Of a stretch of 64,000 nucleotides of DNA, positions 29,491 through 41,177 are shown piece after piece (position 1 is the stretch's first letter; each line of letters begins with the position of its first letter). The notes beneath the pieces are model-generated. The model searched no databases. It saw nothing but the letters and a program-made list of their open reading frames with translations, and had not been told where the DNA came from. Made by a program: the position numbers and the translations under genes. The DNA is from Photorhabdus noenieputensis (lineage in GTDB: Bacteria > Pseudomonadota > Gammaproteobacteria > Enterobacterales > Enterobacteriaceae), in contig NZ_RCWC01000002.1 in NCBI RefSeq assembly GCF_018448935.1, positions 109,740 to 173,739 of the forward strand. The letters run 5' to 3'.

Positions 29491-30711
29491 ATGGCGTGGA
29501 ATCAGCCCGGGAACAACGGACAAGACCGCGACCCGTGGGGGAGCAGCAATAATAGCGGCAATTCCGGCGGGAACAAAAGTGGTCGAAACCGTGGGGCATC
29601 TGATCTCGACGATCTGTTCCGTAAGCTGAGCAGTAAACTCGGGGGCTTTGGTGGGAACAAGGGCGGTAATGGTTCTGACCAAGGGACAAAATTTGGCGGG
29701 CGTATTGTTAGCCTTGTCGCTGTTGCTGTCGTCGTGATCTGGGCCGCTAGCGGTTTTTATACGATTAAAGAAACAGAACGTGGTGTTGTTACCCGCTTAG
29801 GTAAGTTTAACCATATTGTGCAGCCAGGTCTGAACTGGAAACCCACATTCATTGATGAAGTTGTTCCAGTTAACGTGGAATCTGTTCGTGAATTGGCAAC
29901 CGCCGGCGTGATGCTGACATCAGATGAAAGCGTTGTTCGCGTGGAGATGAACGTGCAGTATCGTGTGACTGATCCTGCCGCTTATCTTTACAGCGTGACA
30001 AGTCCTGATAATAGCTTGCGTCAGGCAACGGATAGCGCGGTACGTGGTGTTGTTGGTAAATATACGATGGATAAAATTTTGACGGCAAACCGCATGATTG
30101 TCCGTGATGACACTCAGCGTGAGTTGGAAAAGACGATTCTTCCGTATCGAATGGGAATAACCTTATTGGATGTTAACTTCCAGGCTGCTCGTCCGCCGGA
30201 AGAAGTTAAGGCTGCCTTTGACGATGTTATTGCTGCCCGTGAAAATGAACAGCAGTCTATTCGTGAAGCAGAGGCTTATTCGAACGAGGTCTTGCCACGC
30301 GCGAAAGGTGATGCGCAACGTATCATTGAAGAGGCGAAAGCGTATAAAGCTCGCGTAGTTTTGGAAGCGCAGGGGGAAGTGGCAAGCTTTGCCAAAATGT
30401 TGCCTAGGTATAAAGAGGCACCTGAAATTACCCGTGAACGTCTGTACATTGAAACGATGGAAAAAGTGTTGAGCCGTACCCGTAAAGTTATTGTTAATGA
30501 TAACAACAATAATTTGTTGGTATTGCCATTGGAGCAAATGTTACGTGGCGATGCTTCTGGTGTTAAAAAAGAGGGAACAGTGCAATCAGATAATTCGGTA
30601 GCTTCTGATCTGCGGGTTACCCGTCCAACTTTGCCTACAAATTCAGGCCGGGGCGCGAATTATAACCGAACAGATAATCTGCGTAATGACATTATCAGGG
30701 TAGGGAGATAA
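29491..30711 (+). CDS. hflK: FtsH protease modulator HflK
   Basis: A 406-residue inner-membrane protein that, with HflC, forms the SPFH cage around FtsH. The N-terminus is cytoplasmic and Gly/Asn-rich (MAWNQPGNNGQDRDPWGSSN), a single helix follows (about residues 70-92), then the SPFH/Band 7 domain (ETERGVVTRLGKF; VNVESVRELATAGVMLTSDE) and a coiled coil with AAFDDVIAARENEQ. GGAGC precedes the ATG. hflC starts five bases after its stop. Confidence 0.96.
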   Translation: MAWNQPGNNGQDRDPWGSSNNSGNSGGNKSGRNRGASDLDDLFRKLSSKLGGFGGNKGGNGSDQGTKFGGRIVSLVAVAVVVIWAASGFYTIKETERGVVTRLGKFNHIVQPGLNWKPTFIDEVVPVNVESVRELATAGVMLTSDESVVRVEMNVQYRVTDPAAYLYSVTSPDNSLRQATDSAVRGVVGKYTMDKILTANRMIVRDDTQRELEKTILPYRMGITLLDVNFQAARPPEEVKAAFDDVIAARENEQQSIREAEAYSNEVLPRAKGDAQRIIEEAKAYKARVVLEAQGEVASFAKMLPRYKEAPEITRERLYIETMEKVLSRTRKVIVNDNNNNLLVLPLEQMLRGDASGVKKEGTVQSDNSVASDLRVTRPTLPTNSGRGANYNRTDNLRNDIIRVGR

Positions 30712-30716
30712 TAATC

Positions 30717-31727
30717 ATGCGTAAATCATTAGGCTTTGTTATTGTCGCAGTATTAGTTGCTCTCTATGTCTCTCTATTTATTGTGCAGGAAGGACAGCGT
30801 GGCATTGTACTGCGTTTTGGTAAGGTTCTGCGTGATGCGGGAAATAAACCGATTGTTTATGAGCCGGGGCTACATTTCAAAATACCTTTTGTTGAAACGG
30901 TAAAAACTCTGGATGCTCGTATTCAGACTATGGATATTCAGGCCGACCGTTTCTTGACCAGTGAAAATAAGGACCTGATAGTTGATTCTTACCTGAAATG
31001 GCGGATTAACGATTTCAGCCGTTATTATCTGGCAACCGGCAATGGTGATATTTCTCAAGCGGAAGTATTGTTAAAGCGTAAATTCAGTGACCGTCTGCGT
31101 TCTGAGATTGGCCGTAAGGATGTTCGTGGTATCGTAACGGATTCCCGTGGTCAATTAACTACGGATGTTCGCGATGCTCTGAACAAAGGTACAACGGATA
31201 AAGAAACAGCGACTACAACTGAAGCAGATGATGCTATTGCATCGGCGGCGGCTCGTGTAGAGCAAGAAACAGCAGATAAACAACTTGCTATCAATCCGAA
31301 CAGTATGGCGGCATTGGGTATTGAAGTTGTTGATGTACGTATCAAACAGATCAATTTACCATTGGAAGTTTCAGAAGCGATTTACCAGCGTATGCGCGCT
31401 GAGCGTGAAGCGGTAGCTCGTCGTCATCGTTCACAAGGTTTGGAAGAAGCAGAGAAACTGCGTGCAGCAGCAGATAAACAAGTTATTGAAATCCGTGCAA
31501 AAGCGGAGCGTGAAGCGCTGACTTTGCGTGGTTCTGGTGATGCGGAAGCCGCTAAACTGTTTGCTGATGCATTCAGCCAAGCGCCAGATTTCTATGCCTT
31601 TATCCGTAGCTTACGTGCTTATGAGAGAAGCTTTAGTGAAGATGGGAAAGATGTTCTGGTATTAAGCCCAGAAGCTGATTTCTTCCGCTATATGAAAGCA
31701 CCTGAAAAGCGTGCAGGTCAGCACTAA
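30717..31727 (+). CDS. hflC: FtsH protease modulator HflC
   Basis: A 336-residue partner of HflK. One N-terminal helix (residues 5-22), then a Band 7 domain with VQEGQRGIVLRFGKV and DFSRYYLATGNGDISQAEV, an Ala/Glu-rich coiled coil, and SLRAYERSFSEDGKDVLVLS near the end. Translation is likely coupled to hflK. In E. coli yjeT follows; here there is no gene before purA. Confidence 0.96.
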   Translation: MRKSLGFVIVAVLVALYVSLFIVQEGQRGIVLRFGKVLRDAGNKPIVYEPGLHFKIPFVETVKTLDARIQTMDIQADRFLTSENKDLIVDSYLKWRINDFSRYYLATGNGDISQAEVLLKRKFSDRLRSEIGRKDVRGIVTDSRGQLTTDVRDALNKGTTDKETATTTEADDAIASAAARVEQETADKQLAINPNSMAALGIEVVDVRIKQINLPLEVSEAIYQRMRAEREAVARRHRSQGLEEAEKLRAAADKQVIEIRAKAEREALTLRGSGDAEAAKLFADAFSQAPDFYAFIRSLRAYERSFSEDGKDVLVLSPEADFFRYMKAPEKRAGQH

Positions 31728-31746
31728 TAGATGCTGAATCAGTCAC

Positions 31747-31767
31747 AGGCCCGCATCAGGCGGGCCT
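31747..31767 (+). terminator. Hairpin after hflC
   Basis: Perfect stem aggcccgc (31747-31754) with gcgggcct (31760-31767) and a five-base loop. It has only a short T tract, so it may be a weak or Rho-assisted terminator for the long tsaE-hflC operon. Confidence 0.55.
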
Positions 31768-31839
31768 TATCGTGTCTGGTGGCTAACAAAAATAACGGAT
31801 GTGATAAAAATTACTGAAAGGTGTGGGATGAGATGTTAG

Positions 31840-33171
<1,332 letters not shown>

Positions 33172-33192
33172 TGGTACTTATGATCAGGTAAA

Positions 33193-33217
33193 GCCGGGCT
33201 TTTCAGCCCGGTTTTTT
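33193..33217 (+). terminator. Rho-independent terminator after purA
   Basis: Stem ccgggct (33194-33200) with agcccgg (33205-33211), tetraloop tttc, and six T's after the stem. Confidence 0.92.
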
Positions 33218-33361
33218 GCTATTTATTGTGGCCTTTTTGGCTTAATGATTAGGAGATCAATATGATTTTGGCCGATTCATGGTATATAAGTTGAACAAGT
33301 GCTTATTTTTTCAGTTTGTTCTCGGATATATTAATTTATATCTTATTACCCAGAGGTTGAT

Positions 33362-33787
33362 GTGCAGTTAACGAGTTTTACAGATTATGGCTTGCGCGCG
33401 CTAATTTATATGGCTGCTTTACCGCAAAGCCGGATGACCAGTATTTCTGAAGTCACTGATATTTATGGTGTTTCTCGTAACCACATGGTAAAAATCATTA
33501 ACCAATTGAGCCACTTAGGATTAGTGGATGCTGTTCGTGGTAAAAACGGCGGTATCCGTTTAGGTAAGCCAGCGAAAGATATCAGAATTGGCGATGTCGT
33601 TCGCGCTCTTGAACCATTATCGTTGGTTAACTGTAGTCAGGAATCTTGCCATATCACGTCTGCATGTCGTCTGAAGGTGGTCTTAAATCAGGCAATAGAA
33701 AGGTTTTTAGAAGAGCTGGATAAGCATACTTTAGCTGATATGATTGAAGATAATATCCCCCTTTATAAGCTGCTTCTGACCGAATGA
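33362..33787 (+). CDS. nsrR: Nitric-oxide-sensing repressor NsrR
   Basis: A 141-residue Rrf2-family repressor of nitrosative-stress genes. The winged helix is [20 protein letters not shown] ... [19 protein letters not shown], and three cysteines in [16 protein letters not shown] bind the iron-sulphur cluster. The start is a GTG, as in E. coli. Its stop overlaps an upstream extension of the rnr frame, and the two genes are probably one operon. Confidence 0.95.
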   Translation: MQLTSFTDYGLRALIYMAALPQSRMTSISEVTDIYGVSRNHMVKIINQLSHLGLVDAVRGKNGGIRLGKPAKDIRIGDVVRALEPLSLVNCSQESCHITSACRLKVVLNQAIERFLEELDKHTLADMIEDNIPLYKLLLTE

Positions 33788-33831
33788 ATAAATGGCGCAA
33801 ACAGCCTGCTGATGACAACGGAGGAACAGCC

Positions 33832-36273
33832 ATGTCACAAGATCCTTTTTTGGGGCGCGAAGCAGAAAAATACGAATCACCTATTCCAAGCCGCGAGTAC
33901 ATCTTAGATATTATTGCTAAACATACTGTACCGGTAAGTCGCCAGGAACTGGCGCAAGAACTGAATCTGATTAACGATGAAGATATTGAAGCGTTACGTC
34001 GTCGTTTACGGGCTATGGAACGGGATGGTCAACTGGTTTTCACTCGTCGCCAATGCTATGCCTTGCCGGAAAGGTTAGATTTATTGAAAGGTACGGTTAT
34101 TGGGCATAGAGATGGTTATGGTTTTCTGCGAGTAGAAGGCCACAAAGATGATTTTTATCTCTCTGCTGAGCAGTTAAAGGCAGCTATTCATGGTGATGTT
34201 GTGTTGGCACAACCATTGCCTATGAATCGCAAAGGGCGTAATGAAGCGCGTATCGTTCGTGTATTGGAGCCTAAGGACAGCCAGATTGTTGGTCGCTATT
34301 TTCTTGATTCTGGTATGGGATTTGTCGTGCCAGATGATAGCCGTTTAAGCTTTGATATCCTGATCCCGCAAGATGAAAGCGGTGGTGCTCGCATGGGGAA
34401 TGTGGTGGTGGTTGAGTTGATCACACGCCCGGCGCGCCGCACAAAAGCTGTTGGTAAAATTGTTGAAGTATTGGGTGAAAAGATGGGAACGAACATGGCA
34501 GTGGAAATTGCTCTACGTACCCATGAAATCCCCCACAGTTGGCCGCTACAGGTGGAAAATCAGGTTGCTTCCTTGGATGAGCAGGTACCAGAATCGGCGA
34601 AAAAAGGCCGTGTTGATCTGCGCGCTCTGCCGCTAGTGACAATTGATGGTGAAGATGCCCGTGATTTTGATGATGCCGTTTATTGTGAAAGGAAGCGAAG
34701 CGGTGGTTGGCGTTTATGGGTTGCCATTGCTGATGTCAGTTACTATGTGCGTCCACAAACGGCGTTAGATACCGAGGCACGTAATCGGAGTAACTCGGTT
34801 TACTTCCCATCTCAGGTTGTCCCCATGCTGCCGGAGGTGCTTTCTAATGGCCTCTGTTCTTTGAACCCGCAGGTTGATCGTCTATGTATGGTGTGTGAGA
34901 TGACGGTTTCAGCACAGGGGCGATTATCATCCTATAAATTTTACGAAGCTGTCATGAATTCTCACGCTCGTCTGACATATACCAAGGTATGGCGAATGTT
35001 GCAGGGTGACGAAGAGCTGCGTGAGCACTACAAGCCACTGGTTAAGCATATTGAGCATTTACATGAGTTGTATCAGGCATTGGAAACTGCCCGTGAACAA
35101 CGTGGCGCAATCTCGTTTGAGTCAGAAGAGGCGAAGTTTATCTTTAATGCTGAACGTCGTATCGAGCGAATTGAACCGATTGTTCGCAATGATGCTCATA
35201 AGTTGATTGAAGAGTGCATGATTCTGGCGAATATTGCTGCGGCGCGTTTCGTGGAAAAAAATGGGGAACCGGTACTTTACCGTATTCATGATCGGCCAAA
35301 AGAAGAGAGCATTGTTAACCTGCGCACGGTTTTCGGCGAATTGGGATTGACGTTGCCTGGTGGTATGCAACCAACACCAAAGGATTATGCTCAATTGATG
35401 CATCAAGTGGCTGAACGCCCGGATCATGAACTATTGCAAACCTTATTGCTACGCTCAATGAAACAGGCAATTTATGATCCGGAAAACCGGGGTCACTTTG
35501 GTCTGTCATTAAATTCTTATGCGCATTTTACCTCACCTATTCGTCGTTACCCTGATCTAGTATTGCATCGAGCGATTAAATATCTGCTGGCGAAACAGCA
35601 AGATATTGTTGAGCAATGTGGAACACCGACCGGGGGATGGCACAGTGATATGGAACAGATGTTGCAACTGGGCCAACACTGTTCCATGACAGAGCGCCGT
35701 GCAGATGAAGCGACGAGAGACGTTGCCGATTGGCTTAAGTGTGATTTTATGCAGGATCAGGTGGGCAATGTTTTTACTGGGATTATCACGAGTGTGACAG
35801 GTTTTGGTTTCTTTGTTCGCTTGAATGATCTGTTTATTGACGGCTTGGTGCATGTTTCCACATTGAGTAATGATTATTATCATTTCGATAATGTCGGTCA
35901 GCGTTTAGTGGGTGAACACTCGGGTAAAACTTTCCGGTTAGGGGATGAAGTTGAAATTCGTGTGGAAGCGGTTCATATGGATGAACGTAATATTGACTTT
36001 AAGCTGCTTTCTACCACCCGAAAAGCCCAGAATGTAGGCAAAACAGAGCGTGATAGAGCGAAAAAAATAGAATCTGGCCGCAGAAACAGTAAGAAAAAAG
36101 GGCGTGGTTATCGCAAAGAAACTCACTTTGAGCTTGATGGTGCTGTCCGTAAAAAGAGATCGGCGGATAAACCTAAAGTGGAGAAGAAAAAGGGTAAAAC
36201 GCTTTCTGCCAAGACTCAGAAAATTGCCGCTAAATTCAAAGCCAAGCGGGCTAAGAAAAGCGCAGATAAATAA
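33832..36273 (+). CDS. rnr: Exoribonuclease R
   Basis: An 813-residue 3'-5' exoribonuclease that degrades structured RNA, including in trans-translation. Order: helix-turn-helix at the N-terminus, cold-shock domains ([19 protein letters not shown]), the RNB domain with [14 protein letters not shown] (catalytic Asp cluster), [20 protein letters not shown], an S1 domain ([20 protein letters not shown]), and a Lys-rich tail. I take the ATG at 33832 ([20 protein letters not shown]), with GGAGG nine bases upstream, over an open extension that overlaps nsrR. Confidence 0.96.
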   Translation: MSQDPFLGREAEKYESPIPSREYILDIIAKHTVPVSRQELAQELNLINDEDIEALRRRLRAMERDGQLVFTRRQCYALPERLDLLKGTVIGHRDGYGFLRVEGHKDDFYLSAEQLKAAIHGDVVLAQPLPMNRKGRNEARIVRVLEPKDSQIVGRYFLDSGMGFVVPDDSRLSFDILIPQDESGGARMGNVVVVELITRPARRTKAVGKIVEVLGEKMGTNMAVEIALRTHEIPHSWPLQVENQVASLDEQVPESAKKGRVDLRALPLVTIDGEDARDFDDAVYCERKRSGGWRLWVAIADVSYYVRPQTALDTEARNRSNSVYFPSQVVPMLPEVLSNGLCSLNPQVDRLCMVCEMTVSAQGRLSSYKFYEAVMNSHARLTYTKVWRMLQGDEELREHYKPLVKHIEHLHELYQALETAREQRGAISFESEEAKFIFNAERRIERIEPIVRNDAHKLIEECMILANIAAARFVEKNGEPVLYRIHDRPKEESIVNLRTVFGELGLTLPGGMQPTPKDYAQLMHQVAERPDHELLQTLLLRSMKQAIYDPENRGHFGLSLNSYAHFTSPIRRYPDLVLHRAIKYLLAKQQDIVEQCGTPTGGWHSDMEQMLQLGQHCSMTERRADEATRDVADWLKCDFMQDQVGNVFTGIITSVTGFGFFVRLNDLFIDGLVHVSTLSNDYYHFDNVGQRLVGEHSGKTFRLGDEVEIRVEAVHMDERNIDFKLLSTTRKAQNVGKTERDRAKKIESGRRNSKKKGRGYRKETHFELDGAVRKKRSADKPKVEKKKGKTLSAKTQKIAAKFKAKRAKKSADK

Positions 36274-36279
36274 TCAAAG

Positions 36280-36302
36280 GGCTATCCTATTGCAGGATAG
36301 CC
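36280..36302 (+). terminator. Hairpin after rnr
   Basis: Perfect stem ggctatcct (36280-36288) and aggatagcc (36294-36302) with a five-base loop. It is followed by A/T-rich sequence without a continuous T-run, so probably a weak terminator. Confidence 0.5.
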
Positions 36303-36394
36303 TGAATATTTTAATCTCCCCCTGAATAGATGGAGCTTACCGAATAGGCTCACAGTATTCGTCAGTGCTGTATGACAGTGAAAATAAGAAGATT

Positions 36395-37132
36395 ATGAGT
36401 GAAATTATCTACGGTATTCATGCCGTTAAAGCTTTACTGGAGCGCGATCCTCAACGTTTTATCGAAGTTTATGTCCTGAAAGGACGTGAAGATCGCCGCC
36501 TGACACCATTGATTCATGCGCTGGAAAGCATCGGGATGACTATCCAACTGGCAAATCGTCAGTGGCTGGATAATCAAACGGAAGGCGCGGTGCATCAGGG
36601 AATTATTGCTAAAGTGAAACCAGGGCGTCAGTACCAAGAAAACGACCTGCCAGATTTACTGGCACAAGTGGAAACCCCTTTCTTGTTGGTGCTTGATGGT
36701 GTAACAGATCCCCATAATCTGGGGGCTTGTTTGCGTAGTGCTGATGCAGCAGGTGTACATGCTGTTATTGTTCCTCGTGACCGCTCCGCTCAGCTTAATG
36801 CCACGGCGAAGAAAGTGGCATGTGGTGCTGCGGAAAGCGTACCACTTATTCGAGTCACCAACCTTGCCCGGACTTTGCGTTTATTGCAGGAGTACAATAT
36901 TTGGGTGGTAGGCACAGCAGGCGAAGCTGACCATACGCTATATCAGAGCAAACTAACCAGTCCTATGGCGTTGGTGATGGGAGCGGAAGGTGAAGGTATG
37001 CGTCGTCTGACTCGCGAACACTGTGATGAATTGATTAGCATCCCAATGGCGGGTTCTGTCTCATCGTTGAATGTGTCTGTTGCCACCGGAATTTGCCTGT
37101 TTGAAGCGGTGCGTCAGCGTAGCTCGTTATAA
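36395..37132 (+). CDS. rlmB: 23S rRNA (guanosine-2251-2'-O) methyltransferase RlmB
   Basis: A 245-residue SpoU-family (SPOUT) enzyme. The N-terminal substrate-binding part is [20 protein letters not shown]; the catalytic knot has [18 protein letters not shown] (motif 1), [13 protein letters not shown] (motif 2) and [20 protein letters not shown] (motif 3). The ATG at 36395 matches E. coli; ten more codons are open upstream. Confidence 0.96.
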   Translation: MSEIIYGIHAVKALLERDPQRFIEVYVLKGREDRRLTPLIHALESIGMTIQLANRQWLDNQTEGAVHQGIIAKVKPGRQYQENDLPDLLAQVETPFLLVLDGVTDPHNLGACLRSADAAGVHAVIVPRDRSAQLNATAKKVACGAAESVPLIRVTNLARTLRLLQEYNIWVVGTAGEADHTLYQSKLTSPMALVMGAEGEGMRRLTREHCDELISIPMAGSVSSLNVSVATGICLFEAVRQRSSL

Positions 37133-37239
37133 CTCACCTATCTGACATTATGAAACAAAAGTATTTTTGCATTGTTCATTCCTTGAGTTTTTGATGTAGG
37201 GTAGGTATAGTTACGCGTCAATTTTTCAGCCGCACTTAA

Positions 37240-37300
37240 ACAAGTTCCTTGCCTCCACGGGCCGCGGTTGACCCTGACAGGAGGCTGAATAATCCGTAAG
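37240..37300 (+). promoter_or_regulatory. Candidate rpsF leader RNA (S6:S18-binding)
   Basis: Just upstream of rpsF, gcctcc (37251-37256) pairs with ggaggc (37280-37285), enclosing ggg...ccc and an apical loop with CCG. This is the general form of the S6:S18-binding leader known from rpsF operons, which gives feedback repression. The call rests on position and form; no covariance check was made. Confidence 0.55.
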
Positions 37301-37311
37301 GAGCAATTCTA

Positions 37312-37707
37312 ATGCGTCATTACGAAATCGTTTTTATGGTCCATCCTGACCAAAGCGAACAGGTTCCGGGCATGATCGAGCGTTACAGTGCGACTATCGC
37401 TAGCGCGCAAGGTCAGATTCACCGTCTGGAAGACTGGGGCCGCCGTCAACTGGCTTACCCAATCAACAAACTGCACAAAGCTCACTATGTTCTGATGAAC
37501 GTTGAAGCGCCGCAGGAAGTGATTGATGAGCTGGAAACTAACTTCCGCTTCAACGATGCCGTTATCCGCAGCATGATTATGCGCGTTAAGCACGCGGTAA
37601 CTGAAGCATCTCCAATGGTTAAAGCCAAAGATGAACGTCGCAGCCGTGACTTCTCTCTGGAAGACGCCAATATGGATGCTGAAGAAGCTGGGGATTCTGA
37701 AGAGTAA
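37312..37707 (+). CDS. rpsF: 30S ribosomal protein S6
   Basis: A 131-residue ribosomal protein that pairs with S18 in the platform of the 30S subunit. The N-terminus [20 protein letters not shown] and the block [20 protein letters not shown] are canonical, and the C-terminal tail is acidic ([17 protein letters not shown]), where RimK adds glutamates in E. coli. GTAAGGAG stands before the ATG. It is the first gene of rpsF-priB-rpsR-rplI. Confidence 0.98.
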   Translation: MRHYEIVFMVHPDQSEQVPGMIERYSATIASAQGQIHRLEDWGRRQLAYPINKLHKAHYVLMNVEAPQEVIDELETNFRFNDAVIRSMIMRVKHAVTEASPMVKAKDERRSRDFSLEDANMDAEEAGDSEE

Positions 37708-37712
37708 TAACT

Positions 37713-38262
<550 letters not shown>

Positions 38263-38288
38263 TCGGCACAGTCCATTAACGACTCTGA

Positions 38289-38753
<465 letters not shown>

Positions 38754-38781
38754 TCTCTGATTAACTGATGCTAACAAGTAA

Positions 38782-38808
38782 AAAACGCTGGCAATGCCGG
38801 CGTTTTTT
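38782..38808 (+). terminator. Rho-independent terminator after rplI
   Basis: Stem acgctggc with gccggcgt (one G-T pair), three-base loop, and a T6 run. Confidence 0.9.
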
Positions 38809-38812
38809 ATTG

Positions 38813-39371
38813 GTGCGCCGGGTAAGGCGCAGTCTCTTAACCAAGGGGGATTAAGAGATGACTTCCTCTGCATACCCGGTAGCATGAAGAGCTGAACATG
38901 ATTAACCGTAATGAGAACACGGATACTCGGTGTTGATTAATGACACATAAGTGCAAAACATTTCAGCCATAGAGAGAAATAGCGGACAGTATTCGCAAGG
39001 GCTACTTAGGGGGATGAAATCAACCCGGCGGTCAGTGCGAGCGAAAGCGGAAAAGTTGTTGACAATGGAAACGGTGATAGAAAGAGCTAGCTTAATCGAG
39101 GAGAAAGTTGTCTCCGCTACAATACGGACATATTAACATGCAGGGACGTTACTTCTTCACAGTTCCGGAAGTCGTCAGCAGAAAGGAGCTAAGGCCATTT
39201 AATGAAGATGATAACGCTATGATTTATAATTAAATGGCTATGTAAAATGACCGCTTAACGGCGTTTACTATTCCATTGCTCCCCAAGCCCCAACATCTAT
39301 CATGCCTGTTGCACTTAATATGTTAATTTGGCTTTAGTTTTTGTGAAGCGTGATTTTTATCTTCATGATAT
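38813..39371. other. Gene-free, GC-richer patch after rplI
   Basis: About 560 bases with no credible gene; a 61-codon frame at 38951-39136 has no ribosome site. The stretch 38840-39210 is richer in G and C, with many short purine runs and possible hairpins (for example aacac...gtgtt near 38917-38935). It looks more like a decayed structured element, possibly a group II intron or other mobile-RNA fragment, than protein-coding DNA. I cannot identify it. Confidence 0.4.
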
Positions 39372-39842
39372 TTAATCCTCATCATTAATTAGTGTTTGTG
39401 CATATAAAAGATCTGCGGCACGATGACAAAGTTCTGTAAATATGGCTATTTCACTTTGGGACATATTAGATTCCACAATATCAGCCATATTGTGTCTGTT
39501 GGACTCGACTCGCTGCAAAAACATTAGCCCCTTTGGACTCAATTTAGTGACCAACTCGCGTTTATCGTTTTCTCCTGTTTCTTGTTTAATAAATTCGTTA
39601 TCTTTTAGCAATCTCAGAATCTTAGACATTTTAGAGCGAGTAAAGCCGAGTTTTTCGCCAATCGCAGTAGGATTCATAGATTGATATTGTCGAAGTAAAT
39701 GTAAAGTATCATATTCTGCCCATGAAATACCCTCTGGGTTTGTGATGGCCCTTCTTGCGACAAGGACACACTGAAGCCTGCTCAATGCATCTTCAAAAGG
39801 TGTTACGGTAGTATCACAAGTATCTTGATTATCTGTTGTCAT
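39372..39842 (-). CDS. MarR-family transcriptional regulator
   Basis: A 156-residue winged-helix repressor-type protein. The core ISWAEYDTLHLLRQYQSMNPT is followed by AIGEKLGFTRSKMSKILRLL (recognition helix) and NDKRELVTKLSPKG (the wing with the conserved DKR), then a dimerisation helix. MarR proteins usually control nearby efflux or detoxification genes. Here those are the SnoaL-like gene and the MFS/UvrA-like pair, all on the same strand. Confidence 0.9.
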   Translation of the reverse strand: MTTDNQDTCDTTVTPFEDALSRLQCVLVARRAITNPEGISWAEYDTLHLLRQYQSMNPTAIGEKLGFTRSKMSKILRLLKDNEFIKQETGENDKRELVTKLSPKGLMFLQRVESNRHNMADIVESNMSQSEIAIFTELCHRAADLLYAQTLINDED

Positions 39843-39984
39843 GTCGGCTCTTTTATAATCTGAATGTTGAATAATAAATCGAGTTAACTGCCTGTCCCAT
39901 AAATAAAAATTTATAAAGAAAAGTGATTTTTTATAGAACAGGCTTATAAGTATCTACTTAATTTACGATTAAAAACAGCCAAAA

Positions 39985-40377
39985 TTAAGAGAAAATGGCT
40001 GCTCGATTAAGAACATCTTCATAGTCATGTAATTCTTTGATCTTACCGTTGTTCAATTTAAATACATTAATATATAAACAATAAAAATCTTTTTTATCTG
40101 GCAAGGTTTTACCATTTAGTCGATATTCAACGATAAAAATATCAGGATTATCTGTAGAGTACAGTTCTACATCCTGAACAGAAGTAAAAATCAGAGGTGC
40201 CTGACCAAAACTTGCTGAATAATGCTCAAGTATCTGTGACTGGCTCTCAATTGTATCGCGACTGGTACGAAATGGTAACTTCAGAATGCCATCGTTACAA
40301 AATAGAGCAGCAAGTTTTGTTGGTGATTTTTCCAAAACTGCTTCTATATATTTATCGAACACAGCTTTAAACATCAT
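39985..40377 (-). CDS. SnoaL/NTF2-like protein
   Basis: A 130-residue cone-fold protein (MFKAVFDKYIEAVLEKSPTK ... LAALFCNDGILKLPF ... FYCLYINVFKLNNGKIKELHDYED). The terminal G-K-I-x-E-x-x-D/x-Y-x-D pattern is typical of the SnoaL-like family, whose members are polyketide cyclases, isomerases or unknown. GGAG precedes the ATG. Directly upstream is a short gene remnant. Substrate unknown. Confidence 0.7.
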   Translation of the reverse strand: MMFKAVFDKYIEAVLEKSPTKLAALFCNDGILKLPFRTSRDTIESQSQILEHYSASFGQAPLIFTSVQDVELYSTDNPDIFIVEYRLNGKTLPDKKDFYCLYINVFKLNNGKIKELHDYEDVLNRAAIFS

Positions 40378-40395
40378 TTCTCCTTAGTGTCTTAC

Positions 40396-41172
40396 CTATT
40401 GTTTGCTTTCAGGGTTATATGACCGTATGATTTCTTTATTCTTAAAATAAGAAATTAGTTTTGAGAAAGTTTTTACATTAATATCTGGAAAATCGAGACC
40501 CAGGATTTTAATGGCTTCGCGTGTATTTCAGTTGTTATAATCCGCATACAGTAAAATTTGGCGTTCTTCGGCAGAGTAATCGGCAATTTTCTTATTATTA
40601 TCAAACAAACCAGGGTGAGTATACCGGCTCCATCGCCAGGTGCCTGGTGCAAATATGGTATATTCAATTGCACCGTCATTCAGCGATTTGTTTTCATTCA
40701 CTAGCTTATTAACATCTATTGTGCTGGTAATGCCTAATCCTTCGCAATGTGGACACATTCCTGACGGATGATTGAAAGAGAAAATGTTGGAATACCCGAT
40801 GAATGGTGTGCCTATTCGGGAAAATAAGAGGCGCAGTAAGGTATAAATATCTGATGCTGTACCAACCGTTGAACGGATATTTTCACCAATGCGCTTTTGG
40901 TTGATGATAATTGCGGTAGTGAGGTTATTTATTTCATCCACATCCGGTTGGCTATAGTATGGTAAGCGATGCTGTATATAAGGTGGAAAAGTGTCATTAA
41001 GTTGTCGTTGGGATTCCGCTGCAATTGTATCGAATACCAAAGAGCTTTTACCTGAACCAGAAACACCGGTAAATACTGTGATGACATTTTTAGGAATACG
41101 TAAATCAATTCCTTTAAGATTATTTTGCCTAGCACCAAGAATTTCAATCGTGTTTTGTTTATGATCCCTCAC
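40396..41172 (-). pseudogene. UvrA-like ABC ATPase, truncated and fused to another gene's tail
   Basis: The intact part (41172 to 40528, 214 codons, GTG start with GGAG nine bases upstream) is the N-terminal third of a UvrA-like ABC protein of the short drug-resistance class. It has GARQNNLKGIDLRIPKN, Walker A TGVSGSGKSSLVFDT, and the zinc-finger piece CPHCEGLGI. It stops after LLYADYNN. The same frame beyond the TGA stays open for 43 codons (REAIKILGLDFPDINVKTFS) and looks like the C-terminal end of an unrelated, perhaps SDR-like, protein. The second ATPase half is gone, so it cannot be a working UvrA. It starts five bases after the MFS gene. Confidence 0.75.
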
Positions 41173-41177
41173 TTCAT

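Noticed and set aside
38951-39136. 61-codon open frame in the patch after rplI
   Set aside because: No ribosome site and sequence character of structured or decayed DNA.
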